A stretch of DNA of 64,000 nucleotides from Macrobrachium rosenbergii (GCF_040412425.1 NC_089788.1:73077220-73141219); one strand, 5' to 3'. Counted from the stretch's first letter, positions 24,189 to 35,151 are shown. Numbers and translations: made by a program. Notes: a model not told the origin generated them from the sequence alone.

Positions 24189-24589
24189 GTAAATATGAAG
24201 AAAGAAACTCCCCAAATGGAAGCGAGAGACGACAATATTAGTTATGTGTGTGTGTGTGTGATGAGCAAAGTTATATTTTTCAGATTGGCCTAACGTGAAG
24301 AATCCTGAGCCCAAAAGCTTACGGGTATTTAATAGTTAAAAAAAAAATAAGAGCTGTTAGTTATAAGTTCGATCTAATACGTTTGTATAATTGATGTATA
24401 TTACTCTTCTGTATCATAGTTTACTCATAAATACATAATCATGTATGAATGTGTGTATATGCGTTGTTCAGAGCACTCAACATTATACCTGTTGTGTATA
24501 GTTAAATAACTTTTGGTAGGCCTATGTGTCTTTTATATCGATTGGCCAAGAAGTATGTAAAACTACCGACATATTCAACAGCTTCCCAT

Positions 24590-24800
24590 GTAGAATTTAG
24601 GCCAAAGGCCAAGCGCTGGGACATAAGAGGTCATTCAGCGCTGGAACGGCCATTAACAGTAAAAAGGTTTGAAAGGTGTAACAGGAGGAAAACCTCTAAG
24701 CAGTTGCACTGTGAATCAATTGTTCGGCGAGGGTGGAAAGATTGAAGAAAGATAATACGAACGAAAGTACAGTAAAAGGAGGTTGCAGCTAGGGGTGAAG
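24590..24800 (-). repeat. Dispersed repeat B, inverted copy
   Basis: Reverse complement of the 4905-5148 family (AGCGCTGGGAC...AGGTCATTCAGCGCTGGAA, then GAAAGGTGTAACAGGAGGAA). Confidence 0.8.
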
Positions 24801-25020
24801 GGAAAGAACCTAAGTAATGCCTACAGTGCACGGATGGAGACGAGTTGAGATCCGCAGTGAAGTCGCAGTTCACCTTGGCTCAGCCCGGGCCCCCACCACC
24901 ACCCCCTGTGGGTCGCCTCCCATTCGTTTATGAGGTCTAGTCGGGACCTCGGTCTTGTAATCGCTCCTCGGTACGTCATTTCCAATGACGCGTTCACTCT
25001 CAGCCACGCATAAAACACAC

Positions 25021-25095
<75 letters not shown>

Positions 25096-26430
25096 CTCAA
25101 TGAAACGTGATTCATACATGCACGCGTACCACAGGGAATAAGTAAACATTGGATACAAACCTAGTGTTTCACTTCAAATATGTATGTGGGTGTAGGTGCG
25201 GGTGTGTTTCAAAACAAATAGGGAAGCAAAGGGATGCGACAAGCCCGAAAACATTGCCAATCTTCTAGACTATGGCAGAGATGAAGCATCGCCTCTGTTT
25301 TTAAATCGCTTCTTTATTGTCAATACGTATACGCTGTCACTTCATTGCATAACCGAAATGCCGCTCTCGATGCGCAGCGTGACCGTGGCGTATGGCATAT
25401 CTTTTTTTTAATACTTTCACTCAGTCTCTAGTATTTTATAGATGCATAATAAAGAACTTAAATGACAAAAATGCTAGTAAAGAAGTGAAATGAGAAAAAT
25501 GCGATTCCAGTTGTCACGAGCTTTTCGCTTATTGCGAGTGGACTTTCATAAACACTGTTTCGCGTCTTGTTTTACGTTTTGCGAAAGAATAAACGTAATT
25601 AAATACTGCAGATAAAAGACAAACATAATTTTGAACGAGTTACGGTTGAGACTACAATGTTTCGAAATCAACAAACTTCCATGGAATTCGTAAAAAAGTT
25701 AATTTCGTTTTAGGAAGTCGCCGCGGAGCTTGGGTGACCAAAACGTTTTGGCAGGTGAGCGTTGCCACAAGCTTGATAAATCTTAGAATTATTTTACCGA
25801 GTTATTTCAGCGCTTTGAGTGTTTCTGTGTATGTGATCATTTTGTGAATGTGGTGACTTGCATTCGGTGAAATTTACAATGCTATAGGTCGAGGGATCAG
25901 CGTGGAATAAAATAGAACTAGTGAATGGTTGGCTGGCAAGTGGGGAATGACGACATGCTACGGGGCTCCTCGACGTCTCCGACGTGACGATCGCTGGTAC
26001 GTATTCGGGCTGTCCGCTTTGTGAAGATACAACGTCCCGTGTAGCTCGTGCTTGAAGCTTCCCCATCCAGTTTACAACTGTAAGTTGCATATTATTTCTT
26101 ACCGCTCGTTTTAGAGCAAACTGATAGTGGTGCGTTTGTAAATAGTGAAAATGTTTTGGTCGGCCATCACTGTGGGATAGTGCACAGCGTATCCAGGTCG
26201 GCGGCAGCCATTAATGGGTGGCTCCTCCCCCCCATAACATTCGGTTCCTCGTTCCTGTTCGTATTTTGCATTATCCTTCGCAACTATGGACGAGCATGAA
26301 CAGCGACGAACAAAGCGGCTATCACTAATTCATGTCTCCGGAGCGGCCCACCTATTTAATCCTTTGGCAGCCAGTCGAATACGTTCTGTGCATGTGACGT
26401 CAGTCATAGCCCTTCCGCCTGTGGGAGACC
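24801..26430. other. Unassigned; (TA)n at 25025-25093
   Basis: One long (TA)n microsatellite; otherwise no coding region or repeat family recognised. Confidence 0.45.
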
Positions 26431-26434
26431 AAAG

Positions 26435-26472
26435 TATATATATGTCAGCGACTGCCTTTTGCCGTCGCAACA
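26435..26472 (+). promoter_or_regulatory. Candidate TATA-type core promoter
   Basis: TATATATAT at 26435-26443, with a possible start near the ACAGTT at 26470-26475, about 35 bases downstream. The region is richer in G+C than its surroundings. It precedes a stretch ending in a strong splice donor. Inference only. Confidence 0.3.
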
Positions 26473-26617
26473 GTTGGGGTGGTTCTCGTGCCTCAGACAT
26501 GTTCGTTTGTGAGTCGTACGTAGACTTATTAAGGCCGTTTGTAGACTGGTGTCTCGGGAGTCCGTGAATATCAGAGCGATTTTGGTGAATAAAACGGGCT
26601 TCTCCTTCCGAATACTT
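26472..26617 (+). other. Candidate non-coding first exon
   Basis: Runs from the possible start site to CTT|GTAAGTGAAA, a near-consensus splice donor at 26618. It could be the first exon of a gene whose other exons lie elsewhere. A 93-codon frame (26286-26567) overlaps it but begins upstream of the TATA sequence and has no recognisable domain. Confidence 0.25.
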
Positions 26618-26733
26618 GTAAGTGAAATGAACGCACACACAACCACTTCTCGCTGTGGGCGGGAGGGAGAACGTGCATACGTATCCCAGTGTACGTACTC
26701 TCTCTCGCTCACACACGTGTGTACGTATGTACT

Positions 26734-26738
<5 letters not shown>

Positions 26739-26799
<61 letters not shown>

Positions 26800-26849
26800 G
26801 TGACATCGCATCCAACCTCTGATCACTCGGACAGCACAACTCAGGACGC

Positions 26850-26923
<74 letters not shown>

Positions 26924-27000
26924 CGCGCGCGCTCTCACTTGTGTGTACGTACGTAGAGTGTGTGTTAGTGACATCGCATCATTTTACTCAGACAATACAA

Positions 27001-27035
<35 letters not shown>

Positions 27036-27150
27036 TGTGTGCGCGCGCGCTCTCACTTGTGTGTACGTACGTAGTGTGTGTTAGTGACATCGCATCATTT
27101 TACTCAGACAATACAAATCAAGACGCATGCACACTCTCTCTCTCTCAATC
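26739..27150. repeat. (GT)n, (CT)n and a duplicated ~116-bp block
   Basis: (GT)n 26739-26796, (CT)n 26854-26916 and 27004-27032. A block with TTAGTGACATCGCATC occurs at 26797, 26965 and 27081; the last two also share CATTTTACTCAGACAATACA and are 116 bases apart. Each block is preceded by GTGTGTACGTACGTAG or similar. Confidence 0.9.
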
Positions 27151-27799
27151 TTGAGTATATTGATGTCGAGTTTTAAGCCATATTGATATATTTAAGGAGA
27201 GGAAGAGTTAGTTTTTATCACAGTGCATTAATTAATGCTTGCACTTACTGTCAGTCATATTTTGATAACGTCCAAGGCTACAGCAAACATTACTGGCTTA
27301 TTGACTCAAAATTACTGTTGTTGCTTTGCAAGGGACACTCTGGCTTACTGCAGAAATTTTGTTTATTATGGATAATAAGTTACCTATATTTTAACAACAC
27401 GTTGACTGCTATGTGCTCCATATATGGTTCACAGGGGACTCTGAATGAGCGATGTGTACCCTATGTGGTACACATGCTAAGAATTATATCTTTTTCAAGT
27501 ATCCAAAATTTAATCAAAATGGGCTTTTTTATACCAAAATAGTATTGTAATATATTGGAAATTAATTAAATTAAACTAGAACATTAACTAAACACTTTAT
27601 TACTGAAAATAATCTTCATATGCTGGCAAAAGGGGCATATTTTTTTTTTTAAATTCTTTCTTTCTTTCAGTAAAAAAAAAATAGAAAACATTATCATTAG
27701 ATCAACAAAAACGCTATCCTTTTAACCCTAGATTATATTTATATAAAATCAGTAGAAAAATAAATCAGTTTGGTAAACATTTTACTTCTGAAAAAAAAT
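27151..27799. other. Unassigned; a palindromic GGTACAC motif near 27449-27477
   Basis: GATGTGTACC and GGTACACATGC form an inverted pair related to the motif in the 82-bp array at 28.9 kb. Nothing else recognised; the 119-codon frame at 27183-27542 has no known domain. Confidence 0.4.
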
Positions 27800-27807
27800 T
27801 AATAGTG

Positions 27808-28240
27808 GGGTATTATTTTACTTATGGACATTAATTGCTTTAACATAAAACATAGGTTTTTCTGTTGTATTATGATGTGATTTGAATGATTTTGAGGTTT
27901 ATTTCCATCGCAAATGAATACTTATCCTTCCCGGCAAATGATATACTGTATACAAAATTAATAAAATTACGACTTGTCAGAATATTGCACCCCTCTCCAT
28001 AGCTAATACGGCAAAACTGTGTTTACTGATTACAGTTTTGCCGTATTAGCTATGGAGAGGGGTGCAGTATTCTGACAAGTCGTAATTTTATTAATTTTGT
28101 ATATATCATTTGCCGGGGAAGGATAAGTATTCATTTGCAATGGAAATAAACCTCAAAATCATTCAAATCACATCATAATACAACAGAAAAACCTATATTT
28201 TATGTTGAAAGCAATTAATGTCCATAAGTAAAATAATACC
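27808..28240. mobile_element. Palindromic foldback MITE with 8-bp target duplication
   Basis: The two ~210-base arms are near-perfect reverse complements around a 13-base loop (28020-28032). The left end reads GGGTATTATTTTACTTATGG and the right end, reversed, reads GGTATTATTTTACTTATGG. The direct repeat TAATAGTG lies at 27800-27807 and 28241-28248, an 8-bp target duplication. No coding sequence. Eight-base duplications are made by hAT and P-type transposases; which one moved this element is not shown. Confidence 0.9.
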
Positions 28241-28248
28241 TAATAGTG

Positions 28249-28436
28249 TCCTTTTCTTGGTGAAAAAATATCAATTTATATTTTGTATGATGAAGGAAAT
28301 CATGTAGTATTTAGAGTACAAGTATAAAATTAATATTCTTTCTGTTTTGCATCTACATAAGAAAAACAAATTAACTTTTCATCATATTGGGACAATGGGT
28401 AATTTGTATATCAGTCTATATATGTATGTATGTATG

Positions 28437-28485
<49 letters not shown>

Positions 28486-28775
28486 ATAGACACGTACAGA
28501 AAAATGGGCTACTGTATACAGATGGGCAGATACAGTATATGAATAAGAACTGCAGAAGACCTAAATAATTTACTTGTATATAAATACTTTATTTATGCAA
28601 AATACAAATTTATATTACCAAAAATGCAGCTTGTATATATGTTTCCTAATGTGTGTCTGTCTGTAACATGCATGTGCATCTTATATGTATTATATTCATG
28701 TGTATGTTTATATATATTCCTATATGCACATGTGTGTACTACAAATTTCATGTACACATGAAAACATACAGAAGG

Positions 28776-28864
<89 letters not shown>

Positions 28865-28935
28865 CATGTGTGTCTGCAAAACACCAAATGATTAATAAAT
28901 CTGTTATAAAATAACAATATATTGAAATTCTACAC
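28249..28935. other. Unassigned with (TA)n at 28441-28483 and 28777-28851
   Basis: Two TA microsatellites, the second followed by (GT)n. No gene recognised. Confidence 0.6.
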
Positions 28936-28948
28936 ATTTTTCAGTTGA

Positions 28949-29276
28949 CCACATGTGGTACATATCGCTTATAGTAACGTGCGCAATCATTCAGGGCGAT
29001 GTGTGCCTTTATAGTCACACTGAGTATGAGCCACGTCTGGTACACGTTGCATACGGTAATTCCCTAGATCAGTCTGAGCGATATGCACCATAGCTGAACA
29101 TCCACAGTGTGACCATATTTGGCACACAACGCCAGCAGAACTGTCGCTAATAGTTTTGGGCGACATGAGCCATATATGACCACATCTATTATGTCCATAT
29201 TAGGTACACAACGCCTGTAATTAAGACTTTTGTTATGTCAGGCGAAGTGTACCACATAAAGTCACGCTTTTTACAC
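28949..29276. repeat. 82-bp degenerate tandem repeat, four units
   Basis: CCA.aT.tGGtACACa..GC motifs start at 28949, 29031, 29113 and 29195, exactly 82 bases apart. Each unit also has a GGCGA.rTG..CC motif 47 bases in (for example 28996 and 29078). The two motifs are inverted versions of each other (GTGTACC/GGTACAC), so adjacent units could pair as hairpins. Confidence 0.8.
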
Positions 29277-30477
29277 TGGCTGAGCACTCGGCTTACCTTG
29301 GGGATACACCATAACAACTCTCACGTCAATAGCTAGCTAGTTACTGATTTTATGAGGGTTTAAAGAGAACGCCCATTGGGCCGTTTCGCAGCATTGCCAA
29401 TCGCAGTCAACGTAATTCATTCATGACTGTTGACAGTAAAACTCACCATTAATGTTTATCAGTGCTTTGTTCCTCGTAAGCTTGTGTTGACATGCTTTTA
29501 GGTCTTGTTTGAATTTGATTAATTTTGTCAGAGATATAGAAGAAGGAATTTCAGTACAGTGTAACTGTTAATGAACTATATAGTAGCTCCGCGCCGGCGA
29601 CTGCCCTCTAACTTAACTTTTTCTACAGTTTTTTGGTTCCTAATTAAGAATTTACCTTTAATATTTGGCGCTCGAGTGTAATTAACTTGTAATTAACCCC
29701 TGAAGTCCATCCAACAAGGGGTTTCTATACGCGATCTTCACAAGACAGAGCACGGCTACGTTTGTTTGGAACGGTTCATATCCCGTCCGGCAGGTGCAAT
29801 AACTAGTTAATGTATGGGTCCCCCCCCCCCGGGCCAGTACTAAACACGGCGAAGGGACATTCCATTTGGTCGACAACAACAGATGCACCGCCAGTATAAG
29901 AACCCTTAAAAGTGTGGAAAAAAAAGTTAAAAAGGTACAAACAGGCGTGGAGCTAATATATAGAATTACCATTTAAGGTCCATCAAAGCGATTTAAAGGG
30001 TTGTCCCGTAAAATTCGTTCAAACTGTTGGCGCGAAATATCGACTCTCACCAGTGGCTGTCTGCTCAGTACTAGAGTTGCAGTATTATTATGCCTCATAT
30101 GATCATACCCGTCCAGTAAGGAGTTAACTCTACAGGCTGGGCTGAAATACACATGAAAAAAAAACATCACTGTTTGTAAATGATTTTGCACTGTGCTGTA
30201 AAAGTTATGATCCTGCTGTAACCTGATTGCATTTTAAGAAAAGCATTTTGGTTTGGTGAACAGGATGGCTATTGATCTAACTTGGATATTATGTCACAAA
30301 AACTGTCGCCATAAAATATTCAAGAACAGCTGTTGACTTGACACCTCCTACAATAAATGGAAGTATTCTACCTTACAAAAAAAAATTTTAAACATTTTAC
30401 GAATGTCATTTGATTGAAGGTGTAATTTTAAAGGAAAAACATACTCGTACCCACCTTAAGATGTTACTGCTATCAGT
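29277..30477. other. Unassigned; (C)n tract near 29821-29830
   Basis: No gene recognised. About 45 bases near 29538-29580 (TGTCAGAGATATAGAAGAAG...) have a diverged copy near 32390-32430. Confidence 0.4.
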
Positions 30478-30683
30478 TCACCTCATGTGGTCTACTGCAG
30501 GCAGTACTAAAGGTTGTATGCAACTTTTTAGCTGCAAGTTGCACCTACTTTTTAGCCATTTATGTTAAAACCATGCCAGTTTGGTGCAATTGGGGAGTTT
30601 TCTCCCAGTTCCACCCAGAGATCACTGTACTTGATCAGAGCTGTTAATCAGCTCGGTGGTCTGGGTAAACTAGGTATACTGTT
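30478..30683 (+). repeat. Repeat B fragment joined to repeat A 3' end
   Basis: CACCTCATGTGG...GTGCAATTGGGGAGTTTTCT matches the B-type copies at 36355 and 37835. It is followed immediately by the repeat A block TAATCAGCTCGGTGGTCTGG (30643-30683). Confidence 0.65.
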
Positions 30684-30777
30684 TGGATGGTCTACATTCC
30701 CTCAGGGCTAGGCCTGACAGCCAAAATGTTAAAAATATTCAGACTAACTTTGACCAGTCAGACAACTTGAAGGTTTA

Positions 30778-31110
30778 ACTTAAAAAAAAAACGGTTTAAC
30801 TAAAACATATTTTGAAACACAACTACTAAAATGGACTAAAAAGTGAACAGTAATTATTTTTAGACCCCAGGATTTTCTTCCAATTAATCATAACTATAAA
30901 AATAAATGCTTGGGCGACAAACATGAAAGGAAATGCTACAAATATTTTTGTCTTGTAGCATTTCCTTCCATGGTTTGCGCCCATGCTTTTATTTTTAGTC
31001 ATAATTAATTGTAAGAAAATCCTGGTGTTTCCAAAAATTAATTTTTTACTTTTTAGTCCATTTTAATAAAAGTGTGTTTTAAAAATTTGGGGATTTTTTT
31101 TATTTTATTT
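30778..31110. mobile_element. Second foldback (palindromic) element
   Basis: Arms of about 150 bases form an imperfect inverted repeat around an 11-base loop (30942-30952). GGAAATGCTACAA pairs with TTGTAGCATTTCC, and further out AAAATGGACTAAAAAGT pairs with its complement. More diverged than the 27.8-kb element; no target duplication identified. Confidence 0.75.
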
Positions 31111-32825
31111 TTAGTCTTGACAGAAATTGCAACCAATTTATGATTGTAGCTAACGAAATTGAAAATATTCTATAGTAATTTGTAGAGCTAAAGAAGGTTT
31201 TGAAAAATCCCTAGTTATTAACTTCATACAAATCCTGAGATACTGGGAGAGGTCACTAGAGGTCACACTGCTGACGTACTGATCATGTAAGGTTGTATTG
31301 TCACTGGGATTGAGTAACCATGCAAAATTTCAAGTCTGTCAAATGAAGGGAACAGGTCAAAAATTGATTTACAAGATTTGACCCAGACAGACAAACGGAC
31401 AAAAAAAGCAAGCTAAATAAAAGTGTAATACGAAAAATAAAGCCCTTGAATATATTGACTAGTATCAGCGTATGATTTAGGGGACCTGGTAAAAAAAATC
31501 TGTTGAAGCAGTAAAATTCACTCTGTACAGTTCAGTTGGAATATTTTAGTTAGCTGTACTCCCCTGCCTGTAGGTTAGGACACGCTGTGCAGATCCTTGA
31601 AACGTTCCCAAAGATAACATAGAAATTTAATCACGAGAGAATTGTCCAAAAATATAACAGTTGAAGCTACCATCTTTTCTACCATGAATGGTACCTGAAG
31701 TCTCATATGATCCAACAATGTCTGCTATGACTAATACCAATTTTAGGATTTATACTTAAGTAGTTGTCACACTTTTATTCAATCAAGTCTGATGAGCCAG
31801 GGATTTTCAGGGAGCTGTGATTGAACAGTCTTATTCAGCCTTGCTGTGTTTATGGAACACATTCAGTATTAATTGTAAAATGGGATGTTTTATGCATTCC
31901 ACTAGTAAGGATTTTTAGTGCAAGCTCGCTTAGCAAGTTGAAGATATATTGTCTTCCATCAGAATAATGTACACACATGAATAATTATGAGTTGAGTTGC
32001 ATACTGTTGAAAAATATAATAAGACCCTGTAGTACAACCTGTACTTGAGCATTCAAGATATCCCACAACTACCAGTAATTCCATTTAATATCGAACCTGT
32101 GTTAAGCTGTAATTTACAATTTATTTGCAGAGTATTTTTGTGCAAAAGGTATCGCTTCTGTTAAAGTAGGCAAATCGGTCTGGTTAGTTGAAGAGCAACT
32201 GCATGATCAGTCAATTCATTTCACAAAAGTAAATCTCATATGTCACTGTATGTTTGAACTAAAAAGAATACAATAGAAAAGTATGTGGCTGAAAAAAGAA
32301 CTGGTCACATCACCATCAAAAGCTCAACACTGCAACTTCCACCAGCATTCTGTGCCAAGTGGGTCTTTTTTGGAATTAGGTGAACTGTGTCAGAGGTACA
32401 GAAGAAGGCATTTCAGTGTAGTATAATCGTTTGTCATGTGAGTACTTGTATTAGCTCTTGACATATATCGTGTACACTAGTTACTGATTTTTTCCATTTT
32501 CCATCCACAGGGAGGTCAGTTTTGGAAGCCAAGAACACGTGATCTAAGTTCGGTCATCAACAACTAAGCGTTGCCTTTTTTTGCAGCAAGACAAAGGATT
32601 GCACAAGTAGGGAAACCTCTCTGAACCCCCAAATAAAAACATTGATTCAGGTCTTGTGCTGAAGTGATTGATATAACAAAAGAGGACAGGTGTAAACCCC
32701 CCAATCCCCCACTTATCAGTTTTGGTTTTGTGCTGCCATGTATTAATTGACAAGTGCCCCCCCCCCCCCGGAAAGTGGTACTTGCAGTTATTACTGCATA
32801 GACTATACAGTGAAGTTGATTGTTC
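31111..32825. other. Unassigned; one candidate terminal exon at 32511
   Basis: An acceptor-like TTCCATTTTCCATCCACAG ends at 32510, followed by an 18-codon frame (GGQFWKPRTRDLSSVINN) to a stop at 32565-32567. It could be the last exon of an unseen gene or chance. The rest is A+T-rich and unrecognised. Confidence 0.3.
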
Positions 32826-33100
32826 AGTCTGGTGTAGGTTATTCCTGCATTGGATTGGTTACATTACTACAAGTCATCACATTCTTGACTCCTTACTAAC
32901 TGTTCATTCCTAGTGTGGGCTATTTCCGCACTGGAAATTCTTTCCTAATATCCCTCCATTTTCATCTGGTATTGTGTGAAGTCTGGTGTAGGGTGTTCCT
33001 GCACTAGATCTAATACAAATACCATTTCCTTCACCTAACCTAGTACCATTACACAGTACTTGCCTTTCATACGTGGGCTGTTTCCGCGTTGGAATTGCAA
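32826..33100 (+). repeat. Four ~80-bp repeats each with a short stem-loop
   Basis: Stem-loops start at 32832 (GTGTAGG-TTATT-CCTGCAT), 32913 (GTGTGG-GCTATTT-CCGCAC), 32986 (GTGTAGG-GTGTT-CCTGCAC) and about 33071 (CGTGG-GCTGTTT-CCGCG). Flanking CTGG/CTAG bases extend some stems to 9-11 pairs. The surrounding sequence is weakly similar from unit to unit. The array lies just upstream of the 196-codon gene. Confidence 0.7.
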
Positions 33101-33282
33101 ACTACTTGTTCAGGCACCTAAATTTTTTTTTTTAAATTAGTAACACATTCTTCATTTAGTATTCATTTACCTACATATTCATTTACCTACATTATCTTGG
33201 CTAGAAGGATTACCATCTTGTCATATACAATTTACACTACATCTTGCACAGTTTCCAAGTAGAGGAAAACTTTCTTGTTACA

Positions 33283-33873
33283 ATGGTTGCACCACATGAT
33301 ACCGGAGATTTGGTCAGGTCACTAGTCCGTGTGCCAGGAAGTGGATCCAACAGGGCAGCTGGATCAGAATGCCTCGATTTGGGACGGGCATCATCCCTTG
33401 CTGCTTCGGTTCCAGTTCCAACAACGCTCCCTCCTGCACTGGCAACTCCGAAAGTTGTCAGACAGACCCCTCCATCTGTGGATAAGCTTGGTAGCCAGGT
33501 TGGTGTCGAAGCTGGTATCCTCCCAGCCAAACCTGAGGACCGCAAGCGGCAGCGCTCTGAAGAGTTGCCTGGAAGCGATAGTGAGGCGTCTGTACCGAAG
33601 AGGCCAAGAATATTTGCTTTGACCCAGGCAAGTCCGGTGGTATCTGCACAAGCAGGCCAGTTTGTGGTCGTCTCTCTGCAGCCACAGACGTCGAGCCCAC
33701 CCTCGATCAACTTCAGCGGGGCAGCATCCTTGTCCCAGCTCATAAAGGAGCGTGACAACTTGAGGAAAGAGAATCAAGAACTTCAGAAGAGGCTGTCTCT
33801 CTTCCATCAACTTTTCAAGGACAAGAGGAGACTGACTTCTGTTGTCAAACGACTTGGTGTTAATGTACCTTAA
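33283..33873 (+). CDS. Nuclear-looking coiled-coil protein, 196 residues, function unknown
   Basis: The frame is open from 33205 to the TAA at 33871-33873. I choose ATG 33283 because its context (ACAATGG) is strong; the frame before it has no ATG after the preceding TAG. An upstream splice acceptor (TTGCACAG, ending about 33251) would let an upstream exon join. The protein has a Pro/Ser/Val-rich middle, basic clusters resembling nuclear localisation signals (DRKRQRSEE and KRPRI near residues 88-116) and a Gln/Val-rich stretch. At the C-terminus, residues about 150-185, leucines recur every seven residues (SQLIKERDNLRKENQEL, then QKRLSLFHQLF), a leucine-zipper-like coiled coil, ending KRLGVNVP. 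There is no basic DNA-contact region directly before the zipper, so it is not a standard bZIP. It may be a transcription cofactor. G+C content is well above its surroundings, supporting coding. I do not recognise the family. Confidence 0.65.
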   Translation: MVAPHDTGDLVRSLVRVPGSGSNRAAGSECLDLGRASSLAASVPVPTTLPPALATPKVVRQTPPSVDKLGSQVGVEAGILPAKPEDRKRQRSEELPGSDSEASVPKRPRIFALTQASPVVSAQAGQFVVVSLQPQTSSPPSINFSGAASLSQLIKERDNLRKENQELQKRLSLFHQLFKDKRRLTSVVKRLGVNVP

Positions 33874-34341
33874 TTTTGTTACCATTTGTTCCCATTTTGA
33901 GTAACTCATAATTTTTTGCAGTATTTTTTATATTCTCATGTCAGCTCAGTTTTGTTTATTGGTTTGTTAAAATTTACCGTACCTCCATTGCAGTAGTATA
34001 GAATTGTATACAGTAATTTGCGAGTGTTCCAGTAAGTCTTGTCTTGGTTTACTATAGAGTACTTTCAGAATATTGTATTAATTTTAACTGACACTTTTGC
34101 AATCGTTACTGCAGTGTTGAATATCATGCATATTATTAATTTATTAATTTTATCCATGTTATTAAAATTGTGCAAATGACACTGCAGAAAGTATTGCTCA
34201 ACTCTTCAGCGAAGGGAGTCCGTGACGTGGATGAAGAGCTCTCAGACAGTGCTGTCTGATTCTAACGTCCCTTCATTAAGTTCATATTAAGATGTTGGTT
34301 GTAAATTAGAATGTGTAAAGAACCCATACCCTTTACAAAAA

Positions 34342-34347
34342 AATAAA
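34342..34347 (+). terminator. Candidate polyadenylation signal for the 196-residue gene
   Basis: AATAAA about 470 bases after the stop codon; another lies at 34802-34807. If 34342 is used, the 3' UTR is about 0.5 kb. Confidence 0.4.
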
Positions 34348-34989
34348 GGTTTACACTTTGGGCCATTGTTGGGTAGAGTCTGTAAGACCACATCAATTTT
34401 ATGAAGACACGAAGTTAAAATACAAGATTTTCTTGAGAGATGAAAAGTGATCTATAAAACTTTTACATGATATGCCTTAACTCCCAGTAAGGCCAGTTAA
34501 ACCTCGGGGGAATGCAGTTCATGTTTTATTTATAAATCCTCTCTTGAACCCAAAATATTTCTGTTATTGGGGTATACAATTTTTTCAGAGAATGACGGTT
34601 TAGAGAAGCTGATATATTTTTATAGAAAAATCCTAGCAGATTACCTTTTCTGTAGCTCAGTAATACAGTATCTTAGTGTAAGGATTTAAACCTTGTTTGG
34701 TCCTGTTTGTGAACTTACCTTGTAGTAAGTAGAATTTGTCTGCTTTCAGAGAACTTTCTTGCCAATAATTGAGCCGTGTGCTGTTGCCTTTGGCAATATC
34801 GAATAAAAGGCCTCTGAGCTAAACACAGCATTCAGCACTCATTTTGCACAACGGAACCCCTTCTCCTCAAAAGTGACACTGATTCAGGAGCGATGCTATC
34901 GTAGTTTCCAAGATTTTCCTGTTGTCTCGTTCAAGTCATTTGAAAGTTTGTTCTTGCAGGTAAATCAGACTTCGCCTACTGTTGTTTCC

Positions 34990-35151
34990 TTGCAGCGATT
35001 CAAGCATGAAAGCTCTTGTGCAGAGTGTTCCTGCACCAAGGGTACATGATTGTATACTAGTATTTATATATTGCAGGGATTCGAGCATGAAATCTCTTGT
35101 GTAGGGTGTCCCTGCACGGAGGGTACATGTTTCTATACTTGTATTTATATA
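34990..35151 (+). repeat. 81-bp tandem duplication carrying two more stem-loops
   Basis: TTGCAG.GATTC.AGCATGAAA begins at 34990 and 35071. Each unit holds the same stem-loop type as at 32.8-33.1 kb: GTGCAG-AGTGTTC-CTGCAC near 35018 and GTGTAGG-GTGTC-CCTGCAC near 35099. Confidence 0.85.

Noticed and set aside
28949..29276. tRNA-like tandem genes or a CRISPR-like array
   Set aside because: The period fits tRNA length, but no A/B boxes or cloverleaf are seen, and the spacers are degenerate copies, not unique sequences.
31785..31815. Hammerhead ribozyme core (CTGATGAG)
   Set aside because: The CTGATGAG word is present but the GAAA half and flanking helices are not.
33237..33909. Two minus-strand frames of 172-173 codons opposite the zipper protein
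   Set aside because: Shadows of a G+C-rich coding exon; no recognisable protein features and no upstream signals.
34990..35120. Iron-responsive element or Smaug-type hairpins
   Set aside because: The loops (GTGTT, AGTGTTC) do not match CAGUGN or CNGG loops, and the needed bulge is not consistently present.
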